64,000 bases of DNA from an uncultured Clostridia bacterium (lineage in GTDB: Bacteria; Bacillota; Clostridia; Oscillospirales; Acutalibacteraceae). The DNA is taken from the NCBI GenBank assembly GCA_947627725.1, contig CANQXE010000012.1, positions 1-64,000 of the forward strand, in the 5' to 3' direction. Below the pieces are notes generated by a model that was given only the letters and a program-made list of their open reading frames with translations, had not been told where the DNA came from and made no database searches. The first letter of the stretch is position 1; every line of letters begins with the position of its first letter. Below are positions 27,081-35,619 of the stretch, one piece after another. The translations under genes and the position numbers were made by a program.

Positions 27081-27109
27081 ATTATAAATTATAATATATA
27101 AATAGTCAA
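27081..27109 (-). promoter_or_regulatory. Promoter of the VTC-DUF4956-CBP-CotH unit
   Basis: On the minus strand TTGACT (27104-27109), a 17-base spacer and TATAAT (27081-27086) lie about 60 bases before the TTG start. The next gap that could hold another promoter within the unit is no more than 50 bases. Confidence 0.65.
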
Positions 27110-27258
27110 TATATTTATTAAGAATAAATATAATTTTTTATATCATTTTGTCGTTTTTTGTCTATAATAATGACAATTACATTGAATTATCAGCCAAAAA
27201 GTGATATGCTAAAAAATAGCAGGGATTTTGGATTTGAAATTTCAAAAGGGATTAAAAT

Positions 27259-28785
27259 ATGAAAAAAGAGAAAAAGAGAAGCTCAAAAAATCTGAGAATA
27301 AATACAAGAATTGTCCTGACCTCTGTATTGGCAATTGTTATTCCTCTTATAATTATCGCGTCTTTTTCAACGGTATTTATCAATACCATTTCATCATATT
27401 TTAATTTTGCTTCCGTAACGACAAATTCTTACAGCGCAATCAATCAGCTTCAGTGGTCGCAGACAATGTCAGGTATAACCAATGAGCTGACAGAGAATAA
27501 TGACGACAGTCAAAAGCTGAAAAATCTGAGCGATTTTGTTTCTCCGCTTGAGAAATTTAATTCGCTTATTTATATTGAGCGTGACGGCGAGGTGTTCTAT
27601 GCTACGGAAAACGGCGGAGATATCCTCTCAAAAGCAGAGAAGCTTGCCGATATAAGCGGTAAGAAAAATTTAAATTATTTCGGCAGCGACGGACTTTTAA
27701 TCGTCAGCCACGCACAGAAAAATGACAGCTCGCCTTATTACAAAATTGTTATTGTAAACGATGATTACATTGTAAATGACGCATCACAAAGGCTGAGCGC
27801 TCAAAGGCTTACAAATTTACTTTTGGGAAGAACGAGCTTGATTGTTCTGATAATTGTTATGCTGTTTGTCATTGCAATTGCGGTTATTTCCTTCATAACA
27901 ACCCAGACTATCGTTAAACCGATAAAAAAGATATCCCGCGGGGCCGATGAAATTTCAAGAGGCAACCTTGACTATGAAATTGACTATAAATCAACAAACG
28001 AGCTGGGACAGACGGTTGAGAGCTTCAATGAGATGAGGAAAAGGCTAAAGGCTTCAATAGAAAAGCAAAATAAAGCCGAGGAGGAGCGTAAGGTCTTAGT
28101 GGCAGGTATTGCGCACGATTTGCGCACTCCTTTAACGTCGGTTAAGGGTTATGCACAGGGGCTTGCCGACGGTATTGCGGATACACCCGAGAAACAAAAA
28201 CACTATATTAAAACAATCTGCGATTCAATTGACGATACACAGAGAATACTTGATGATTTGCTTACTATTTCAAGGCTTGAGCTAAACGGATATGAGCTTA
28301 ACAAAACGGATGTCAGCGTTAAGGAATTTTTCGGCGACGCAGCAGACGAGATCAAGTATATCTTAGATGATGCGGACTTCAGCTTTGAATATGAAAACAA
28401 ATGCTCAGACGATACGGTAATCTGCATTGATGTTGACAGATTTTCACGTGTAATCAGAAATATTATTTCAAACAGTATCAAGTACAAAAAAGAAGATACA
28501 AAGGGAAGGGTCAGCATTGTTATTGATGAATACGAGCGTTCTGTTATTATTGAAATTTCAGATAACGGAATAGGCGTTGACAAGGAAAGTCTTTCAAAAA
28601 TCTTTGATACAATGTACCGCGCGGATCCAGCGAGAACACATGTTTTTGAAGGTTCAGGTCTGGGGCTTTCGGTCTGCAAGCAGATTGTTGAACTTCATTC
28701 AGGCTCAATCTGGGCGAGAAGTGAAGAGGGGGAGGGTCTTTCAATATTTATTTCTCTTCCTAAGTCGGAATATAAAATGATTTGA
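27259..28785 (+). CDS. Sensor histidine kinase
   Basis: A 508-residue membrane kinase. TM1 at about 17-40, an extracytoplasmic domain at about 41-190, TM2 at about 192-215, HAMP at about 216-268, then HisKA with His286 in AGIAHDLRTPLTSVKGY, and HATPase with NIISNSIKYKK (N-box), DNGIGV and GSGLGLSVCK. The extracellular domain has no recognised family, so the signal is unknown. The response regulator starts 14 bases later. Divergent from the VTC/CotH unit across a 240-base gap, so control of that unit is possible but not shown. Confidence 0.93.
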   Translation: MKKEKKRSSKNLRINTRIVLTSVLAIVIPLIIIASFSTVFINTISSYFNFASVTTNSYSAINQLQWSQTMSGITNELTENNDDSQKLKNLSDFVSPLEKFNSLIYIERDGEVFYATENGGDILSKAEKLADISGKKNLNYFGSDGLLIVSHAQKNDSSPYYKIVIVNDDYIVNDASQRLSAQRLTNLLLGRTSLIVLIIVMLFVIAIAVISFITTQTIVKPIKKISRGADEISRGNLDYEIDYKSTNELGQTVESFNEMRKRLKASIEKQNKAEEERKVLVAGIAHDLRTPLTSVKGYAQGLADGIADTPEKQKHYIKTICDSIDDTQRILDDLLTISRLELNGYELNKTDVSVKEFFGDAADEIKYILDDADFSFEYENKCSDDTVICIDVDRFSRVIRNIISNSIKYKKEDTKGRVSIVIDEYERSVIIEISDNGIGVDKESLSKIFDTMYRADPARTHVFEGSGLGLSVCKQIVELHSGSIWARSEEGEGLSIFISLPKSEYKMI

Positions 28786-28799
28786 TGGAGTAAACTGAT

Positions 28800-29486
28800 A
28801 TGAGCAAAATTCTAATAATTGAAGATGACAATAATATTCTTCAGCTTGAGCGTGATTATCTTGAGGCAAACGGCTTTGAAACAGATTTTGCGCTTGACGG
28901 TAAAACAGGTATTGAAAAGGCATATAATGGTGATTTTTCACTTGTACTGCTTGATATAATGCTTCCTGGAGTTGACGGCTTTAAGGTGTGCAAAGCGATA
29001 AGGGCTGTAAAGGATATCCCCATTTTACTTGTAAGCGCGAAAAAAGAGGATCTTGATAAAATTAACGGGCTCGGTTTTGGGGCGGATGATTATATTGTAA
29101 AGCCGTTTTCACCGGGTGAGCTTGTAGCACGTGTTAAAGCGCATATCAGCAGATACCAACGCCTTACAAATTCACATTCTGCAAGTAATACGACTATTAA
29201 GATTGACGGCTTGAGCATTAATAAGGATTCAGGCGAGGTCAGCCTTAACGGCGCTAAAATAAACCTGACGAAAAAGGAGTTTGAAGTTTTGTATCATATG
29301 GCGTCAAACCCCGATACAATCTTTGGAAAAAATGAGCTTTTTGAGAAAGTATGGGGGTATGATTCGCTTGGCGACACATCTACTCTGACTGTACATATAA
29401 ACCGCCTTCGCGATAAACTCAAAGAGGCAGACCCTGATACGGAATACATAAAAACAATATGGGGCAGGGGTTACAGATTTAAATAA
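28800..29486 (+). CDS. OmpR-family response regulator
   Basis: A 228-residue regulator. Receiver domain with acidic pocket EDD (8-10), phosphoacceptor Asp52 in LLDIMLPG, Ser/Lys switch residues (LLVSAKKED, IVKPFSPGEL), then a winged-helix Trans_reg_C domain with LTKKEFEVLYHMA and TVHINRLRDKL...WGRGYRF. Pairs with the kinase just upstream. A bidirectional terminator follows. Confidence 0.95.
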   Translation: MSKILIIEDDNNILQLERDYLEANGFETDFALDGKTGIEKAYNGDFSLVLLDIMLPGVDGFKVCKAIRAVKDIPILLVSAKKEDLDKINGLGFGADDYIVKPFSPGELVARVKAHISRYQRLTNSHSASNTTIKIDGLSINKDSGEVSLNGAKINLTKKEFEVLYHMASNPDTIFGKNELFEKVWGYDSLGDTSTLTVHINRLRDKLKEADPDTEYIKTIWGRGYRFK

Positions 29487-29489
29487 AAT

Positions 29490-29532
29490 AAAAAAGGTTT
29501 GATTATTAATTAAGAAAATCAAACCTTTTTTA
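29490..29532. terminator. Bidirectional terminator
   Basis: AAAAAAGGTTTGATT paired with AATCAAACCTTTTTT, between the convergent response regulator and ABC transporter genes. Confidence 0.85.
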
Positions 29533-29545
29533 TTTAGTGTTTTAT

Positions 29546-30355
29546 TTATTCGTCCGCTTCGGTTGAGAGGAGAATTCTGTCGTTATCAAATTCTTCGCCC
29601 GATGTGATTTTAAACTTATCAAGCAGGTCTTTTGTTGTTAAGTTTTTCTTTTCCTCACCGGAAACGTCATAGATAATCTTTCCGTCATTCATCATAATAA
29701 GGCGGTTGCCGATTGCAATAGCGTCTTTCATATTATGAGTAATCATAATTGTTGTGAGATTATCCCTCGCGACAATTTTCTCGGTAAGCTCCAGAACCTT
29801 TTTTGCGGTTTTCGGGTCAAGGGCGGCTGTGTGCTCATCAAGAAGAAGAAGTCTCGGTTTTTTTAGAGTTGCCATAAGTAATGTTACCGCCTGCCTCTGA
29901 CCGCCTGAAAGAAGTCCTACCTTTGATGTAAGTCTGCTTTCAAGACCAAGATCAAGGTCTTCAAGAATTTTGACGTATTCAGCTCTTTCCTTTCGGCTGA
30001 CGCCGAATTTGAGCCCCCTTTTCTGTCCGCGTCTTGACGCGAGCGCAAGGTTTTCGTCAATCTGCATATCTGCCGCAGTACCGTTCATAGGGTCCTGAAA
30101 AACCCTTCCGATATATTTTGCCCTCTTATGCTCAGGCAGTTTTGTTACATCGTTTCCGTCTATTTTGATTGTTCCGCAGTCAACAGGATATACTCCGGCA
30201 ATCATATTAAGGATGGTTGATTTACCCGCGCCGTTACCGCCGATAACCGTTACAAAATCGCCTTCGTTAAGAACAAGGTCAATGCCCTTAAGCGCTTTCT
30301 TTTCATTAATTGTTCCCGGGTTAAAGGTCTTGTGAACATTCTTAATTTCAAGCAT
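29546..30355 (-). CDS. ABC transporter ATP-binding protein (TrpZ-like)
   Basis: A 269-residue ATPase with Walker A GGNGAGKST (about 39-47), signature LLSGGQRQA, Walker B LLLLDEHTAALD and the switch His in ITHNMKD. It powers import through the adjacent permease, with whose frame it abuts (stop of permease and start of this gene meet at 30355). The combination of this ATPase, a single branched-chain-type permease and a PF04392 binding protein matches TrpXYZ-type transporters for aromatic amino acids or other small solutes. Substrate is inferred. Confidence 0.9.
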   Translation of the reverse strand: MLEIKNVHKTFNPGTINEKKALKGIDLVLNEGDFVTVIGGNGAGKSTILNMIAGVYPVDCGTIKIDGNDVTKLPEHKRAKYIGRVFQDPMNGTAADMQIDENLALASRRGQKRGLKFGVSRKERAEYVKILEDLDLGLESRLTSKVGLLSGGQRQAVTLLMATLKKPRLLLLDEHTAALDPKTAKKVLELTEKIVARDNLTTIMITHNMKDAIAIGNRLIMMNDGKIIYDVSGEEKKNLTTKDLLDKFKITSGEEFDNDRILLSTEADE

Positions 30356-31254
30356 TATTCCTTGACCTCCTTTGTCTTAACGTGTGCCTGCGCATATCTG
30401 CTTCTCAGGTACGGGATACCTAGGAAGACTGCAACAATCAAAGCCGTTAAAAGTTTTAAGTCATCTGTATTCAGACCCAGACTGATTACAAACTGCATTA
30501 CAATGTAATATATTATTCCGCCAAACAAAACGCTGAGTAATTTTAGAGCGAAATTCTTGAAAATTTTACCGAATACCACTTCGCCTATAATAACGGCGGC
30601 TAGACCGACAACGATTGCTCCTCTGCCCATATTAACATCGGCAAAGCCCTGATACTGCGCAAGAAGTCCGCCTGCAAGGGCAACAAGTCCGTTTGAAAGA
30701 ATAAGGGCAATAATTTTTGTAGCGCTGATGTTGATTCCGTTTGCTCTTGCCATATTCTGATTAGAGCCTGTCGCGCGGATTGAATGACCGATTTCTGTAT
30801 CAAAGAACCAGTAAAGAATCGCGATAATAGCCACAGCAATAATTGCAACCGCAATAAGAGCCTTTGTAACATTAGTCATACTTGCGATAACATTATATTT
30901 ATGTACCGAGAGCGCCTGATTTGATTTGCCGAGTATTCTCAGATTTATTGAATAAAGCGCCAACTGAGTTAAAATACCTGCTAATATCGGCGGTATTCCG
31001 AATGAGGCATTTAAAATTCCTGTTATAAAGCCAGCTATACAGCCCGCTAAAAATGCGAGTATTAAGGCAACATAAACATTTACACCTGACATCATTGACA
31101 TAACGAGAACCGCGCCGCCTGTTGAAAGAGTGCCGTCAACCGTTAAATCTGCGAAGTCAAGCACACGGAAGGTTATGTAAACACCTATTGCCATAATGCC
31201 CCAAATAAGTCCGAGACCTATAGCACCGGGTATGGCATTGAAAAATGCGCTCAT
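30355..31254 (-). CDS. ABC transporter permease (TrpY-like)
   Basis: A 299-residue permease with about nine hydrophobic segments. It resembles the LivH/branched-chain type: GIYxTFRVLDFADLTVDGTLSTGGAV near the start, and RATGSNQNMARANGIN as the coupling segment. Translation is coupled to the ATPase gene. It is separated from the binding-protein gene by a hairpin that probably lowers its expression relative to the binding protein. Confidence 0.88.
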   Translation of the reverse strand: MSAFFNAIPGAIGLGLIWGIMAIGVYITFRVLDFADLTVDGTLSTGGAVLVMSMMSGVNVYVALILAFLAGCIAGFITGILNASFGIPPILAGILTQLALYSINLRILGKSNQALSVHKYNVIASMTNVTKALIAVAIIAVAIIAILYWFFDTEIGHSIRATGSNQNMARANGINISATKIIALILSNGLVALAGGLLAQYQGFADVNMGRGAIVVGLAAVIIGEVVFGKIFKNFALKLLSVLFGGIIYYIVMQFVISLGLNTDDLKLLTALIVAVFLGIPYLRSRYAQAHVKTKEVKE

Positions 31255-31278
31255 AAATGAACCTCTTTTCTAAAAGCA

Positions 31279-31306
31279 AGAGCAATAAGTATTACCTTAT
31301 TGCTCT
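31279..31306 (-). terminator. Intra-operon attenuating hairpin
   Basis: An 11-bp stem (31279-31289 with 31296-31306), followed on the minus strand by TTGCTTTT, lies between the binding protein and permease genes. Such hairpins commonly let a binding protein be made in excess. Confidence 0.6.
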
Positions 31307-31359
31307 TTAAAATTTAAGCTATTTAATATTATAAAATATAATTATTTGTTAGTCAATAA

Positions 31360-32403
31360 TTATTTGGAAGCTTCGGCTTTGTATGCTTTATAGCCGTCAG
31401 GAATTTTTACATTGTATTCCTTAGCTTTTTCTTCATTATAATAATATGTGAGATTGCTTGTCTGCCAAACATTCATTGTTGCAGGGTCTGAGCCGTTGGC
31501 AAGGATATCAAATGCCATTTCGCCTGCCTTCTGACCGATTTCATAGAAGGAGATTGAAAGTGTCGCAACAGCGTTTGTGTTATTAAAAATGCCCTCTTCA
31601 CCGGCGATAATAGGAGTTTTAGCTTCCTCGCATACCGTGGAGATAATGTTGCCGTTTGAAGCTGCTGTATTGTCTGTAGGAATATAGATAACATCTGATT
31701 CCTGAGCCGCCTTTGTAGCTACCGCCTGAATATCGTTCGAGTCGGAGAATGAGTAGAAGTTGCATTTAATACCCTTTGCGTCAAGCGCTTCCTTAACTCC
31801 GTCAACCTGGAACTGTGAGTTAGCCTCTGCCGAGCAGTAGATGCAGCCTACAGTTTTAGTATCGGGGAATAAATCAAGAATCTGCTGCGCCTGTGTTGCG
31901 AGAGGAGCGAGGTCGTTTGTTCCTGTAACATTAATTCCCGTAGCGTCTGTAGAACCCATATCAATATCAAGCGCAACGCCGAAATCCGTAACTGAAGTAG
32001 CAACTACAGGAATTTTTGATGACGCTGTTGCTGTAGCGCAAGCCTGAAGGGCAGGTGTAGCGTTTGCCATAATAAGATCTACGCCGTCAGAAACAAACTG
32101 ATTAGCGATTGTTGTGCAGGCAGGAACATCGTTTGAAGCATTCTGATAATCATACTCAATTGTGATACCCTTATCCTTGGCAAGTTCAGTGAGCTTATCC
32201 TGAAATCCCTTTGTTGCTGCGTCAAGCGCGTCATGCTGTACAAGCTGGCAGATACCAACCTTGAATGATGTTTTAGCGGCATCGGTATTGCCTGATGTAC
32301 TGTCGTCTTTTGCTGTGTTTCCTGATGAACAGCCCGCAAATGCGGATGCGATGAGTACACCCGAAAGAGCGACTGCTGTTACCTTTTTGAAAAACTTGTT
32401 CAT
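31360..32403 (-). CDS. ABC transporter substrate-binding lipoprotein (PF04392, TrpX-like)
   Basis: A 347-residue lipoprotein with lipobox FAGC (Cys25). The binding domain begins FKVGICQLVQHDALDAATKGF, and continues with DYQNASNDVPACTTIANQFVSDGVDLIMANATPALQA and PVVATSVTDFGVALD, the hallmark order of PF04392 proteins (TrpX/YtrF type). Captures the solute outside the cell for the permease and ATPase encoded downstream. Aromatic amino acids are the best-known ligands; not confirmable here. No T-box leader is visible. Confidence 0.9.
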   Translation of the reverse strand: MNKFFKKVTAVALSGVLIASAFAGCSSGNTAKDDSTSGNTDAAKTSFKVGICQLVQHDALDAATKGFQDKLTELAKDKGITIEYDYQNASNDVPACTTIANQFVSDGVDLIMANATPALQACATATASSKIPVVATSVTDFGVALDIDMGSTDATGINVTGTNDLAPLATQAQQILDLFPDTKTVGCIYCSAEANSQFQVDGVKEALDAKGIKCNFYSFSDSNDIQAVATKAAQESDVIYIPTDNTAASNGNIISTVCEEAKTPIIAGEEGIFNNTNAVATLSISFYEIGQKAGEMAFDILANGSDPATMNVWQTSNLTYYYNEEKAKEYNVKIPDGYKAYKAEASK

Positions 32404-32448
32404 AAAAAATACCCTTTCTTTATATGATTGGTTAATTTTAGTAAATAC

Positions 32449-32477
32449 ATTTTAGCACATAAAAGTGTTAAAATCAA
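32449..32477 (-). promoter_or_regulatory. Probable promoter of the ABC transporter operon
   Basis: On the minus strand TTGATT (32472-32477), a 17-base spacer and TAAAAT (32449-32454), about 45 bases before the start codon. Confidence 0.6.
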
Positions 32478-32530
32478 TGGTGAAAAGCAATAAGATTTTA
32501 CCCTGTTTTTTGTGTATTTATACAAAAAAC

Positions 32531-32560
32531 AAAACCGCGCCATAATAATGACACGGTTTT
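32531..32560 (-). terminator. Terminator of the lactate/malate dehydrogenase gene
   Basis: Inverted repeat AAAACCG / CGGTTTT with a T-rich tail on the minus strand, 20 bases past the gene's stop. Confidence 0.6.
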
Positions 32561-32580
32561 TACAGTGATTTTACGGATTC

Positions 32581-33531
32581 TTATATTTTTTCCGCTCTTT
32601 CAATATTTTCTCTTATTACCTTGCAGGTGTATTCAAGCTGTTCCTTTTCGCTGTCTGTAAGCGGCAATTCTATGATATCCTCAATACCGTTTCTGCCGAT
32701 AACACAGGGAACACCGCAGGCAACATCGTACATACCGTATTCTCCGTCAAGAAGAATAGAGGCGGGTATGACTCTCTTTTCGTCATGGAATATTGCCTTG
32801 CATATATCCGCGCAGGCAGCGCCTATACCGAATTCGGTTGAGCCTTTGCCGTTAATAATATCATATCCTATATAGCGTGTTCTCTCAAGTACAAATTCCT
32901 CTGTAAGATTGCCGTATTTATCAGGCTTTTCCTTTTGAAGCTCCTTATAGTGCTTTCCGCCGAGAGTAAGAGTTGAGAACGGAACGAAAGAGGAGTCGCC
33001 GTGTTCACCGATTGCGCAGGTGGTAACGCTTCTTCTGTCCACGTTTGCAAGCTCGCTTACCGTTCTTTTTAATCTTGCCGTATCAAGCGAGGTGCCCGTT
33101 GAAAAACATCTCTCCCTCGGCAAACCTAAATGCTTTCTTGCATAATCCGCGATTATATCGGCAGGGTTTGTAATAGAAACAATAATTCCTTTGAAATCAA
33201 TCGGCTTGAGGTTTTCAACAACGTCCTTAAGCATTATTATGGAATCATCAAGCATTTCAAGTCTTGTCTGACCCGGCTTTCTCGGCATACCGATTGAAAT
33301 GACGATTATATCGGCATCCTTACAATCGTTGTAATCTCCGACGCTTATTTTTGTTGTTGAGCCTAAAAACAGACAGGCATCCGCAACATCATAGCAGTTG
33401 CTGACCGCTTTTGCCTTATCTTTATCAATGAATACGATTTCGTCGCAGGTGCCTTGAAAGCAGAGCGCCATTGCGACGTGCGAGCCAACGTGACCCGCGC
33501 CTATAATTACAACCTTTCTCTTATCAAGCAT
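32581..33531 (-). CDS. L-lactate/malate dehydrogenase family protein
   Basis: A 316-residue NAD-dependent 2-hydroxyacid dehydrogenase. Rossmann motif GAGHVGSHVA (about 11-20), substrate loop GMPRKPGQTRLEM (about 81-93), ITNPADI, and the catalytic His in IGEHGDSSF. The residue that usually separates lactate (Gln) from malate (Arg) enzymes in the loop is Arg here, while the flanking TRLEML is more lactate-type. So oxaloacetate or another branched substrate is possible. Single gene with its own terminator. Database names will probably say L-lactate dehydrogenase. Confidence 0.85.
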   Translation of the reverse strand: MLDKRKVVIIGAGHVGSHVAMALCFQGTCDEIVFIDKDKAKAVSNCYDVADACLFLGSTTKISVGDYNDCKDADIIVISIGMPRKPGQTRLEMLDDSIIMLKDVVENLKPIDFKGIIVSITNPADIIADYARKHLGLPRERCFSTGTSLDTARLKRTVSELANVDRRSVTTCAIGEHGDSSFVPFSTLTLGGKHYKELQKEKPDKYGNLTEEFVLERTRYIGYDIINGKGSTEFGIGAACADICKAIFHDEKRVIPASILLDGEYGMYDVACGVPCVIGRNGIEDIIELPLTDSEKEQLEYTCKVIRENIERAEKI

Positions 33532-33595
33532 AGCTATACCTCACAAAAAGTTAATTTTTAAATATTATACACCTATCAGAAAATATTTCAAGGAA

Positions 33596-34636
33596 TTATA
33601 ATTGCTCCGCGATAGTATATATCATTTCTTTTGTTTTTTCCCAGCCAAGACAAGGGTCGGTAATTGATTTGCCGTACACACCGTCCTCAACCTTCTGACA
33701 TCCGTCCTCTATATACGACTCAATCATAAAGCCCTTTACCATTGATTTTACATCATTGCTGTGGCGCATAGAGTGGAGAACCTCATTGGCAATTCTAACC
33801 TGTTCAAGATATTTTTTTCCTGAATTTGAATGATTCGTATCAACAATAACGGCGGGATTTTCATATCCTCCGTTACAGTACATATCAAATAACTGTTTTA
33901 AATCCTCATAATGATAATTTGCGTGGTTGTTTCCGTGTTTGCTTACGCTTCCTCTAAGGATTGCGTGCGCAAGCGGATTGCCTGTTGATTCAACCTCCCA
34001 TCCTCTGTAAAGGAAGGTGTGACCGCTTTGAGCGGCTTTTATTGAATTAAGCATAATTGAGAGGTCGCCGCTTGTCGGGTTTTTCATACCTACGGGTACA
34101 TCAATGCCCGACGAGACGAGCCTGTGCTCCTGATTTTCCACCGAGCGCGCACCGACCGCAATATAGGAAAGCAAATCGGAAAGATATCTGTAGTTTTGAG
34201 GATAAAGCATTTCGTCCGCACAGGTAAGACCTGTCTGTTCAATCGCGTCCTTGTGAAGCAAACGTATAGCTTTAATGCCCTCAAGCATATCGGGCTTTTT
34301 ATCAGGATCAGGCTGGTGAAGCATACCCTTATAGCCTGAGCCTGTTGTTCTCGGTTTGCCCGTATAAATTCTCGGAATAATAATGATTTTATCCTCAACA
34401 TCAGTCTGAATCAGAGCAAGACGGTGAATATAATCAAGGACCGAATCCGCTCTGTCGGCAGAGCAGGGACCGATTATAAGCAAAAATTTATTGCTCTTGC
34501 CCGTGAAAACATCTGCAATTTGAGCATCCCGCTTTGTTTTTATTTTCTCTGCCTCTACTGACAGGGGCATTTCCTTTTTTATTTCCTGTGGTACAGGCAG
34601 TTTTCGTTTAAACACTGTATTACTCATATTGTCCAT
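33596..34636 (-). CDS. 3-Deoxy-7-phosphoheptulonate synthase (class I DAHP synthase)
   Basis: Condenses PEP and erythrose-4-phosphate in the first step of the shikimate pathway. Seen: LLIIGPCSADRADSVLDYIHRL (about 52-73), KPRTTGSGYKGMLHQPDPD (PEP/metal site), GARSVENQEHR, VGMKNPTSGD and IVDTNHSNSGKK, all in class I order. Length 346 is normal for AroF/G/H. AAGGTG precedes ATG by seven bases. No T-box or other leader regulator is seen, so feedback inhibition may be the main control. The AroF/G/H isozyme type cannot be told. Confidence 0.95.
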   Translation of the reverse strand: MDNMSNTVFKRKLPVPQEIKKEMPLSVEAEKIKTKRDAQIADVFTGKSNKFLLIIGPCSADRADSVLDYIHRLALIQTDVEDKIIIIPRIYTGKPRTTGSGYKGMLHQPDPDKKPDMLEGIKAIRLLHKDAIEQTGLTCADEMLYPQNYRYLSDLLSYIAVGARSVENQEHRLVSSGIDVPVGMKNPTSGDLSIMLNSIKAAQSGHTFLYRGWEVESTGNPLAHAILRGSVSKHGNNHANYHYEDLKQLFDMYCNGGYENPAVIVDTNHSNSGKKYLEQVRIANEVLHSMRHSNDVKSMVKGFMIESYIEDGCQKVEDGVYGKSITDPCLGWEKTKEMIYTIAEQL

Positions 34637-34777
34637 ATTGCATCACCTTAATTTTATTCTAAACCTATTATAAAGCGTAATAAAAATATGTCAATAACAT
34701 GCTTTAAATTGCCATAACACTGTGGATTTTATTTTTCATATGTGGTAATATAAATTTGTTAAAAAAGGAGATTGATT

Positions 34778-35566
34778 ATGGCTGAAAGAAAAAAGCGAAA
34801 AAGAAATAAAACAAAATTCTTAAAGCCGAATGTTCTTATACTTGCCGTTGTATCTGTTTTTATAGCTGCTATGGTTTTGTCCCTGGTCGTCATCACACAT
34901 TCTCACAGGCATCCTCCGCAGACTGCTTATGATTTCGGAAAGCCGGTAGCTCATGGCATTGACGTTTCCGAGCATAACGGTAAAATTGACTGGGAGCGGG
35001 TATCACGGAATTTTGATTTTGCGTTTATCCGTGTAGGATACCGCGGATACGGAAACGGAGAAATACACGAGGATAAATACGCGAAGGACAATCTTAAGGC
35101 CGCCGAAAAGGCGGGAATTCCGTTTGGCGTATATTTTTATTCACAGGCGGTCAGTGACAAGGAGGCAGAGGAAGAGGCGGACTTTGTTCTGAATATCGTA
35201 AAGCATTATAATTTACTGCTGCCTGTTGTAATTGACTTTGAATATCCTACTGACGGTGAGGGAAACGCCATTGGAAGACTGAGTGAAAGCCGGCTTGGAA
35301 TAAAAGAGAATACCGGAATTGTAAATTCCTTTTGCGACAGGGTTGAGAATAAAGGTTATATATCAGGTCTTTACGCGTCTTCAAGCGTTCTTAAGAATAA
35401 CTTTAATATAAATGATATTGATGATACCGTCATATGGGCTGCGGATTATAATGACAGCGTCACCTTTGACGTTGATTATACTATCTGGCAGTATTCAAAA
35501 ACAGGACAGGCTGACGGGGTAAGCAGCAGATATGTTGACCTCAACTACTGGTACGGAAAAAGATAA
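34778..35566 (+). CDS. GH25 lysozyme-like muramidase, membrane-anchored
   Basis: A 262-residue protein. A Lys/Arg-rich start and one hydrophobic segment (about 17-40) form an uncleaved signal anchor. The GH25 domain starts at VAHGIDVSEHNGKIDWERV and contains FAFIRVGYRGYG, the catalytic VVIDFEYP, and ends with IWQYSKTGQ and VDLNYWYG. GH25 enzymes cut the MurNAc-GlcNAc bond of peptidoglycan. A TTG two codons upstream is in frame, but AAGGAG fits the ATG at 34778. Single gene; likely cell-wall turnover, not phage, as no holin is near. Confidence 0.92.
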   Translation: MAERKKRKRNKTKFLKPNVLILAVVSVFIAAMVLSLVVITHSHRHPPQTAYDFGKPVAHGIDVSEHNGKIDWERVSRNFDFAFIRVGYRGYGNGEIHEDKYAKDNLKAAEKAGIPFGVYFYSQAVSDKEAEEEADFVLNIVKHYNLLLPVVIDFEYPTDGEGNAIGRLSESRLGIKENTGIVNSFCDRVENKGYISGLYASSSVLKNNFNINDIDDTVIWAADYNDSVTFDVDYTIWQYSKTGQADGVSSRYVDLNYWYGKR

Positions 35567-35572
35567 TAAACG

Positions 35573-35600
35573 GGGCTGTCTCACGGAAGTGAGGCAGCCC
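35573..35600. terminator. Hairpin terminator between convergent genes
   Basis: 12-bp stem GGGCTGTCTCAC-like (35573-35584 with 35589-35600) between the lysozyme and ThiT genes. Confidence 0.7.
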
Positions 35601-35619
35601 AGTCAATTTTTGTAAGTAT

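Noticed and set aside
34637-34777. Possible T-box or other leader for DAHP synthase
   Set aside because: Only about 135 bases lie between the divergent genes, with no T-box core or antiterminator pairing.
34778-35566. Phage endolysin
   Set aside because: A single GH25 gene with a membrane anchor, no holin or phage genes nearby, and its own ribosome-binding site and terminator; host cell-wall enzyme is more likely.
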